64,000 bases of DNA from an uncultured Bacilli bacterium (lineage in GTDB: Bacteria; Bacillota_I; Bacilli_A; RF39; UBA660), in NCBI GenBank assembly GCA_947632375.1, contig CANRPF010000005.1:1-64000 (forward strand), written 5' to 3'. The notes under the pieces were generated by a model. It was given only the letters and a program-made list of their open reading frames with translations, did no database searches and had not been told where the DNA came from. Shown here piece by piece: positions 58,446 to 64,000 of this stretch (its first letter is position 1; every line of letters starts with the position of its first letter). The position numbers and the translations under genes are program-made.

Positions 58446-59051
58446 CTAGTCTAAATATTCCACTATTCTACCACTTGGTAGTTTATACCACAAATTATAG
58501 TTACCAATAGTTTTTAGTAATAATTCATTGCCAAAATTTTTATAGTTAAAAAATTCCATAGGTACGTTGTCATACCCGTAAAGTTCCCTTGTATGCTCTA
58601 CCATATCATATAAATTATTATAAACACAACTTACCATATTTCTATCTTTACATTTTAGTTTATAGTTTTTCCATATTTCTTCTGTATCACTATCAGTCAA
58701 ATTGTATTTCTTTTTTATATAGACCTTTTCTTCTTCTTGTATCTCTTCATATAGTTTCTTATTCTCTTCACTCAATAACTTATCTGTAATTATCTTTTCT
58801 ATGTCGTTATAAATACCCTTTTTCTTATCTTTCACGTTATATATTTTATAAAATATCTCAAACTCTTCTTGTGTTAGAACACTTTTAATATCTTCATATT
58901 TATTGTTTACATAATCTCTTAAAGTATTACTAACACCTAGAACATTTTCACATAAAATGTCTTTATTTTTAAAATCTAGGTAAAAAATCACGTTCCTTTT
59001 ATCTAAATTTTCAATTTTTGCCAAAAACACTATATCTTCCATATTTTTCAC
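58446..59051 (-). CDS. hypothetical protein, paralogue of 57096..57761
   Basis: MEDIVFLAKIENLDKRNVIFYLDFK...LLSEENKKLYEEIQEEEKVYIKKKYNLTDSDTEEI. Confidence 0.65.
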   Translation of the reverse strand: MKNMEDIVFLAKIENLDKRNVIFYLDFKNKDILCENVLGVSNTLRDYVNNKYEDIKSVLTQEEFEIFYKIYNVKDKKKGIYNDIEKIITDKLLSEENKKLYEEIQEEEKVYIKKKYNLTDSDTEEIWKNYKLKCKDRNMVSCVYNNLYDMVEHTRELYGYDNVPMEFFNYKNFGNELLLKTIGNYNLWYKLPSGRIVEYLD

Positions 59052-59058
59052 TCTCCTT

Positions 59059-59250
59059 TTATTCCATAGTTTCTATTTTACAATTTGCAACTTGATAGTG
59101 TCCACTTTCCATGAAATCACACATATAATCACTAGCCTTATCTTTAGTTAAGTTATTCTTCACACTAATTATATCTTTTTTTAATAAATTATCACTATCG
59201 GCACCTTTTTTAAATACTATAAATCTGTATTTCTTTTCCATAAAAATCAC
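59059..59250 (-). CDS. hypothetical protein
   Basis: ORF. Confidence 0.55.
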   Translation of the reverse strand: MIFMEKKYRFIVFKKGADSDNLLKKDIISVKNNLTKDKASDYMCDFMESGHYQVANCKIETME

Positions 59251-59260
59251 TCTCCTTTTC

Positions 59261-59452
59261 TTATTTAATACTTTCTACAATATCTGTAAATATATCTGCT
59301 ATCAAACATCTGTTCTGTTCATATTCCTTTTCTATTTTCCTACTTTTTTCATATTCTAGCCACTCTATTTTGTCTTCTAAATACTCTGTATAATCTTCTA
59401 ATTCAAAAATATAATCAATTAATTCTCCTCTAGTCATATCAAAATAGCCCAT
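59261..59452 (-). CDS. hypothetical protein
   Basis: ORF. Confidence 0.55.
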   Translation of the reverse strand: MGYFDMTRGELIDYIFELEDYTEYLEDKIEWLEYEKSRKIEKEYEQNRCLIADIFTDIVESIK

Positions 59453-59469
59453 AGAAACATCTCCTTTAT

Positions 59470-59688
59470 TTACTTTATTTTATTGTATTCTTCATACATT
59501 TGTTTCATAAAGTCCTTGTACCACTTATCATTTTTAAAATATCTATCACAACCAGTTGCTATCTCGTCTTCATTTACAATTATTCTTACACATCTGTTTT
59601 TTTCTGCATTATTAATATCTAAACCTATCATAAATACTACTATTCCTATAATTACTATTCCCACACTTATAATAACTTTCTTATACAT
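59470..59688 (-). CDS. small membrane protein
   Basis: TM VIISVGIVIIGIVVFMIGL. Confidence 0.55.
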   Translation of the reverse strand: MYKKVIISVGIVIIGIVVFMIGLDINNAEKNRCVRIIVNEDEIATGCDRYFKNDKWYKDFMKQMYEEYNKIK

Positions 59689-60058
59689 AAATATCTCCCT
59701 TTTCTATACCAAATACTAATTTTTCTAACTCTTCAAAATCTAGTGTATCTATATCATAAAACTCTTCTAAATTAGATATAGTAATATCTCCACTTAATTT
59801 TACTACCTCTCTTCTGTTATTTGTACTTATAGTTAATAACATATCATTATAGTAAAAGTCAAAATAACCCAAGTCCAAATCAACATTTGTAAAACTTATT
59901 GAAACATTGTCTTCTGCCATTTTTTCAATGTACTTATACACCTTTTCAATGTCATGCGTATCTCCAAAATCAATACTTAATTTTCTCTCTAATTGTCTGT
60001 AATCAACATATGCTTTTTTTAAAATTTTCATATCTTTATCATTATATTTCTTTTCCAT
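59681..60058 (-). CDS. hypothetical protein
   Basis: ORF. Confidence 0.6.
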   Translation of the reverse strand: MEKKYNDKDMKILKKAYVDYRQLERKLSIDFGDTHDIEKVYKYIEKMAEDNVSISFTNVDLDLGYFDFYYNDMLLTISTNNRREVVKLSGDITISNLEEFYDIDTLDFEELEKLVFGIEKGDIYV

Positions 60059-60077
60059 AATAATCTCTCCTTTTTAA

Positions 60078-60617
60078 TTATTTATTCCATTTTACAATAG
60101 CAAATATTCCATTATAATTATAAATTGCATATCTACCACTCAATCTCTTTATAACATTATTTCCACAATCATAATCATAAATCTCAAAATTTTCTCCACT
60201 CATAGTTGTAATAAATTTCAAGCATGGTATTTTAACGTCTTCATTTATAATATATACATAATTAGTTCCGTCTCCTATACCATTAGGTATACATATTGTA
60301 AAGTCTTTATTACCTACTTTTAAACTGCCTATATCACTATATGTTTCAATACGTTCATGTTCCTTTTTATTCAAGTAGTTTATAACTAATCTTGTGTCTT
60401 CTTTAAATAATTCCCAGTAGCCTTGATTGTTTTCTAGTCTCAAATCATTTTTTACCAATTCTTTAAACTCTGTTATTGTTTTAGCATTTAACCAATACTC
60501 TTTTATAATCTCAATACTACCTTTATAATCGTATATACTTTCATTTAATAAACATCTTTTTGTAAACTCGTCTATCTTTTTTGTCTTTTCAAAATTTTCC
60601 CATTTCATATACAACAT
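60078..60617 (-). CDS. hypothetical protein
   Basis: ORF. Confidence 0.6.
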   Translation of the reverse strand: MLYMKWENFEKTKKIDEFTKRCLLNESIYDYKGSIEIIKEYWLNAKTITEFKELVKNDLRLENNQGYWELFKEDTRLVINYLNKKEHERIETYSDIGSLKVGNKDFTICIPNGIGDGTNYVYIINEDVKIPCLKFITTMSGENFEIYDYDCGNNVIKRLSGRYAIYNYNGIFAIVKWNK

Positions 60618-60624
60618 CTCCTAT

Positions 60625-60849
60625 CTATTCATAATCTTTTAATAAAATCTTGTCTACGTCTTCATTATCTAACTTTTCAAGCATTACCTCAACTAAACCA
60701 GTCAAATTAAGATAAATTTTTTCTTTACTTTCATAATTTGATATTCTTAATACATCAACATCTACAAATTCAATAGTTTTGCTATTATCAACTAATCTTT
60801 CAAATAATTCTATTTTTTCCATTTCTATCACTCTCCTATTCCTAATCAA
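60625..60849 (-). CDS. hypothetical protein
   Basis: ORF. Confidence 0.55.
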   Translation of the reverse strand: MIRNRRVIEMEKIELFERLVDNSKTIEFVDVDVLRISNYESKEKIYLNLTGLVEVMLEKLDNEDVDKILLKDYE

Positions 60850-61210
60850 AATCTCTATTTCTTATAGTTTCTTTTAATATCTTTATTTCTTTACCAAAAT
60901 CAGTTTCATAAAACTCGTCAACTACCTTTTGTCTTTTACCTTTTCCAAATCTGCTTATTCCATGTTCTCTTTTATAATTTTCTACATATCTGCAAATCTC
61001 ATTATATTCTAACTTTTCTACAACACAACTCATGCAAGTCTCGTACGTATAACTTTCCCACGTTCTATTATAATATCTGCAAGTATTACTTTCCAATTCT
61101 ACACCATTTTTTAATAAAGTAGTTTTATGTCCCCAAGCACGTGTATTTTCCCAATACTCGTTTACAAAATTGTAAACATTATCATTAATTTTTTTAACTC
61201 TTATTTCCAT
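60842..61210 (-). CDS. hypothetical protein
   Basis: ORF. Confidence 0.6.
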   Translation of the reverse strand: MEIRVKKINDNVYNFVNEYWENTRAWGHKTTLLKNGVELESNTCRYYNRTWESYTYETCMSCVVEKLEYNEICRYVENYKREHGISRFGKGKRQKVVDEFYETDFGKEIKILKETIRNRDFD

Positions 61211-61244
61211 ATTAACCTCTCCTTTTTTTTTAATTTACATTTAT

Positions 61245-61282
61245 ATTATAACATATAAATTTTAAAATGTTCACTTTTTATT
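61245..61282 (-). promoter_or_regulatory. class II promoter
   Basis: AAAAAGTGAACA-17-TATAAT (minus). Confidence 0.7.
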
Positions 61283-61859
61283 CAAAATATTCAATTTTTT
61301 CTAAACACTTTTCTCCATAATCAATTTTTTCTTGAATATTCATTTTTTCTAACTTTTCATATTCACTTTCAGTTAACCCTACTATAAGAGTGCTATGTCC
61401 AGTTGGAACATCATGGTGGCTTTCTCTTAAATATAGATATTTTCCATTTTTACTGCTACCCTTAACATACATAGTGCAATCATAACCTCTGTAAAAGCAA
61501 TCAACATATTTATCAGTTATTTTAGCACCACTTGCACCAGTCCACGTTGCATTAAATAATACAATTAAATAGTGTTCATAATCTTTCATTAAACTATTAA
61601 ATACGTCTTCTATCTCCAACTCGTCTGTATAGTCATATTCTACATTTTCAAGACTTTTAATACAACTGCTATTTTCCAATTCATAAGCACTAACTGAAAC
61701 ATAATCTACATCTAACTCACTTTCAAAATCTGCAAGTTGTTTATCTGCAAGTCCTTTATCAATGTTTTCTATTGGTACATTATAGTAAACACCTACTTGT
61801 TGCAAGTCCATATTTTTAATATAATTTCTGTCAAAACTTTTCTCTACATAAGTTTTCAT
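61278..61859 (-). CDS. hypothetical protein
   Basis: 193-aa ORF. Confidence 0.65.
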   Translation of the reverse strand: MKTYVEKSFDRNYIKNMDLQQVGVYYNVPIENIDKGLADKQLADFESELDVDYVSVSAYELENSSCIKSLENVEYDYTDELEIEDVFNSLMKDYEHYLIVLFNATWTGASGAKITDKYVDCFYRGYDCTMYVKGSSKNGKYLYLRESHHDVPTGHSTLIVGLTESEYEKLEKMNIQEKIDYGEKCLEKIEYFE

Positions 61860-61946
61860 AAATAAACACCTTTCCTTTCAATTTACACTTATAGTATAAC
61901 ACCATATCAAGTTATTATATAAAATTTTTAATCTGTATGAAGAGGA

Positions 61947-62174
61947 CTAAAAATCTTCTTCATACAAACCTTTCAAACTCTTATATGTATCTCTTAAAAT
62001 CTCATGTGCCTTGTCTGTACCTATTTTTAAATACATACTATAATATAATTCTTCTATTATGTCCCTTAATTGTGCATTGTCCAATTTACAACTAATGTTG
62101 TAAATTGTATCCATAAAATCATAATCATTTACCATACAACTTTCCATTTCTTCTAAAAATTCCTTATTTTCCAT
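61947..62174 (-). CDS. hypothetical protein
   Basis: ORF. Confidence 0.55.
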   Translation of the reverse strand: MENKEFLEEMESCMVNDYDFMDTIYNISCKLDNAQLRDIIEELYYSMYLKIGTDKAHEILRDTYKSLKGLYEEDF

Positions 62175-62706
62175 TTAAAATACCCTCCTCTATTAATCTT
62201 GGTCTTCTTATTATTCTTATTATACTTTTAATTGGTAAATAAGCAATACCATTTTTTCCAATAAACATATAACAATAAGTTTCAAAATCTTTTTGTAGTA
62301 AAATTACGTTTGTTATGTCTATTATATCTTTTATTATTTTAATCTGTTTCTTTTCTCTGTCTTGTTCAAAAAACAAGTTGTCTATAATAAAGCCTTTTCT
62401 CTTTAAAATATCTTCTTTTTCTTTTTCAACTAATTTTATTTCCTTGTAATCTTTTAAAAAGTTTCTAAAGCCATGTTTTAGTGCTTTCTCGTCTTGTTCT
62501 TCTAACTTTTCCATGTTTTCTGTTTTTTCTTTTAATAAAAGCATAGAATAACCATTACTTATTAAAAATTTATTTTCTACATCTGCATATTTATTTTTAT
62601 AACTATTCAAACCAGTTTTAAAATACTTTTCTAACATATCATTTTCTCCTTTATTTATTTCCATTATATTTTCACTTTCCTTTCTTTTACTTTCCATATA
62701 TTCCAT
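62164..62706 (-). CDS. hypothetical protein, possible paralogue of 53860..54357
   Basis: KNKYADVENKFLISNGYSMLLL; exact start uncertain. Confidence 0.55.
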   Translation of the reverse strand: MEYMESKRKESENIMEINKGENDMLEKYFKTGLNSYKNKYADVENKFLISNGYSMLLLKEKTENMEKLEEQDEKALKHGFRNFLKDYKEIKLVEKEKEDILKRKGFIIDNLFFEQDREKKQIKIIKDIIDITNVILLQKDFETYCYMFIGKNGIAYLPIKSIIRIIRRPRLIEEGILNGK

Positions 62707-62912
62707 ATTTTATTTACTTTCCATGTTTTTCTCAATTTTTTTCCATGTTATGTTATTTTTTTCTGTTTTATTATTTTCACTTTCTTAACCTTAATTAAGG
62801 AAAGAAAAGCCCAACACCTCAAATACCCAACCACCAACCATTTTTTTATATTTACTTATTCGTCTTCGTCTATAATTTCTCCGTCTTCATTAAGTCCTAG
62901 ACTTTTATACCT

Positions 62913-63119
62913 TTATAGAATATTATTATTTTCTAGGACTTGTTTTACCTCTCCTAATATCATAAAGTTTCCAAAACTACCATTATTTATTTTATATTCA
63001 AGTAGTAACTCTAAAGTCTCCAAGTCTGCCCTACTGCAATTTACACCACTTATTCTAACCATATTATATTCGTTTTCTTCTATTGCTTTTTGTACTTTCT
63101 TTAATAACTTATTTTCCAT
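62913..63119 (-). CDS. hypothetical protein (possible readthrough, see findings)
   Basis: ORF with RBS; coding-like frame continues past TAA. Confidence 0.55.
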   Translation of the reverse strand: MENKLLKKVQKAIEENEYNMVRISGVNCSRADLETLELLLEYKINNGSFGNFMILGEVKQVLENNNIL

Positions 63120-63152
63120 ATCTAATCTCTCCTTTTTCTTTTATATACACTT

Positions 63153-63190
63153 ATTATATCATATCTTTTTAAAAATGTTCACTTTTTTTA
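63153..63190 (-). promoter_or_regulatory. class II promoter
   Basis: GTAAAAAAAGTGAACA-17-TATAAT (minus). Confidence 0.75.
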
Positions 63191-63198
63191 CATCTTTT

Positions 63199-63402
63199 TT
63201 ATTTTTTTGTATCTGTAATAAACATTTTCATTTTATATAACTCTATACCCAAATCGTCTAGTTTTTTATAATATTCTTTTACATCTACACCTAATTTCTC
63301 AAGAGTATGTAGTGCAATTTCTATATTTACAAACTCTTCGTCCATTTTTTTAACACTCTTATAAATATTTCTCAACTCTTCTTTTTTTTGTTTCTCAAAC
63401 AT
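63199..63402 (-). CDS. hypothetical protein
   Basis: ORF. Confidence 0.55.
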   Translation of the reverse strand: MFEKQKKEELRNIYKSVKKMDEEFVNIEIALHTLEKLGVDVKEYYKKLDDLGIELYKMKMFITDTKK

Positions 63403-63438
63403 AATCTTTTCTCTCCTTTTTTTTAATTTTACGTCTCC

Positions 63439-63485
63439 ATTATATCACACAATTTTTAAAATGTTCACTTTTTTAGCACTTTTTC
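63439..63485 (-). promoter_or_regulatory. class II promoter
   Basis: AAAAAGTGCTAAAAAAGTGAACA-17-TATAAT (minus). Confidence 0.75.
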
Positions 63486-63539
63486 TGCATTTTTTTTAAA
63501 AAATTGTTTTTTTTAGTAGACGTTCCTTTATATATAATA

Positions 63540-63655
63540 CCCACAAAACATAGTTTTGCATTTAATACACGTTCCGTGTATGTATATACACGCCCACAAA
63601 CTTTTAAGTTGCATTTATACATTATAATTTCCCACAAAAGTTTAAATTGCATTTA
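63540..63655. repeat. three copies of a 25-bp repeat CCCACAAA-N10-TGCATTTA
   Basis: 63540-63564, 63593-63617, 63631-63655; no gap in alignment. Confidence 0.8.
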
Positions 63656-63827
63656 TATGGTACATACTACATTATACCATGTTTTGTAAGTTTACATATA
63701 CGAAACTCAAACTTATGTTTTATCGAACGTATATTCTATGATACATCTGTTCAATTTTTACCAAGTTTACTAATTGTAAATATTTCTTTTTTCTCTTCCT
63801 CCTCCTCTTTTTTAATTTTACACCTAT

Positions 63828-63876
63828 ATTATACCACTTAAAAATTAAAATGTTCACTTTTTTAGCACTTTTTTTA
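63828..63876 (-). promoter_or_regulatory. class II promoter
   Basis: AAAAAGTGCTAAAAAAGTGAACA-17-TATAAT (minus). Confidence 0.75.
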
Positions 63877-63940
63877 ATTTTTTTTGAAAGTGTAAAAAAG
63901 TGTAAAGTACAAAAGTTTTTTAGGAAATTTTAAAAAAAAT

Positions 63941-63969
63941 GTTGTATTTTGTCGTGAAAGTGGTATAAT
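63941..63969 (+). promoter_or_regulatory. rightward extended -10 promoter
   Basis: GTTGTA-17-TATAAT with TGG extension; GTGTAAA elements upstream. Confidence 0.55.
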
Positions 63970-64000
63970 ATATATATACACAGAGGAAATAGTGTTTATA

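Noticed and set aside
42373-60000. Numerous plus-strand ORFs (e.g. 46770..46970, 47113..47334, 52635..52976, 57295..57570, 58589..58789)
   Set aside because: All antisense to longer, tightly packed minus ORFs with ribosome sites; low-complexity Ser/Phe/Tyr/Leu products.
63540-63655. CRISPR-like array
   Set aside because: Only three repeats, unequal and short spacing (28 and 13 bp), no cas genes.
63504-63841. Plus ORFs of 61 and 64 aa in the control region
   Set aside because: No ribosome site, overlap the repeat/hairpin elements and the leftward promoter.

Overview
AT-rich, tightly packed genome segment of a large tailed phage, probably infecting an anaerobic Firmicute (inferred from NrdD/NrdG, DnaE-type polymerase and low GC). 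Layout: (i) 0-18.4 kb, + strand: primase-helicase (cut by the left edge), PD-(D/E)XK nuclease, HD protein, Gp157-like protein, DnaE-like polymerase, RNA ligase and RlaP-like nucleotidyltransferase, metallophosphoesterases, nrdD interrupted by four group I introns (two with HNH ORFs), nrdG, dUTPase. (ii) 18.4-19.0 kb: convergent strand switch with a candidate phage sRNA. (iii) 19-41.7 kb, - strand: glycosyltransferase, HAD protein, 666-aa protein beside a roughly 1.3-kb tRNA/structured-RNA block, kinase-HD fusion, ThyX-like protein, RecD-like helicase, radical SAM protein, a five-member paralogous family with an invariant TFETNSSSTH motif, tyrosine recombinase. (iv) 41.7-63.4 kb, - strand: about 45 small, mostly unknown ORFs in operons, many preceded by a distinctive promoter class (AAAAAGTG[C/T]WAAAAAAGTGAACATTTT...TGNTATAAT). 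(v) 63.4-64.0 kb: divergent control region with three 25-bp repeats. Most noteworthy: the multi-hairpin RNA block at 23.26-24.55 kb, the NSSSTH family, the second promoter class and the four-intron nrdD. No database search or folding program was run; all calls are from reading the sequence.
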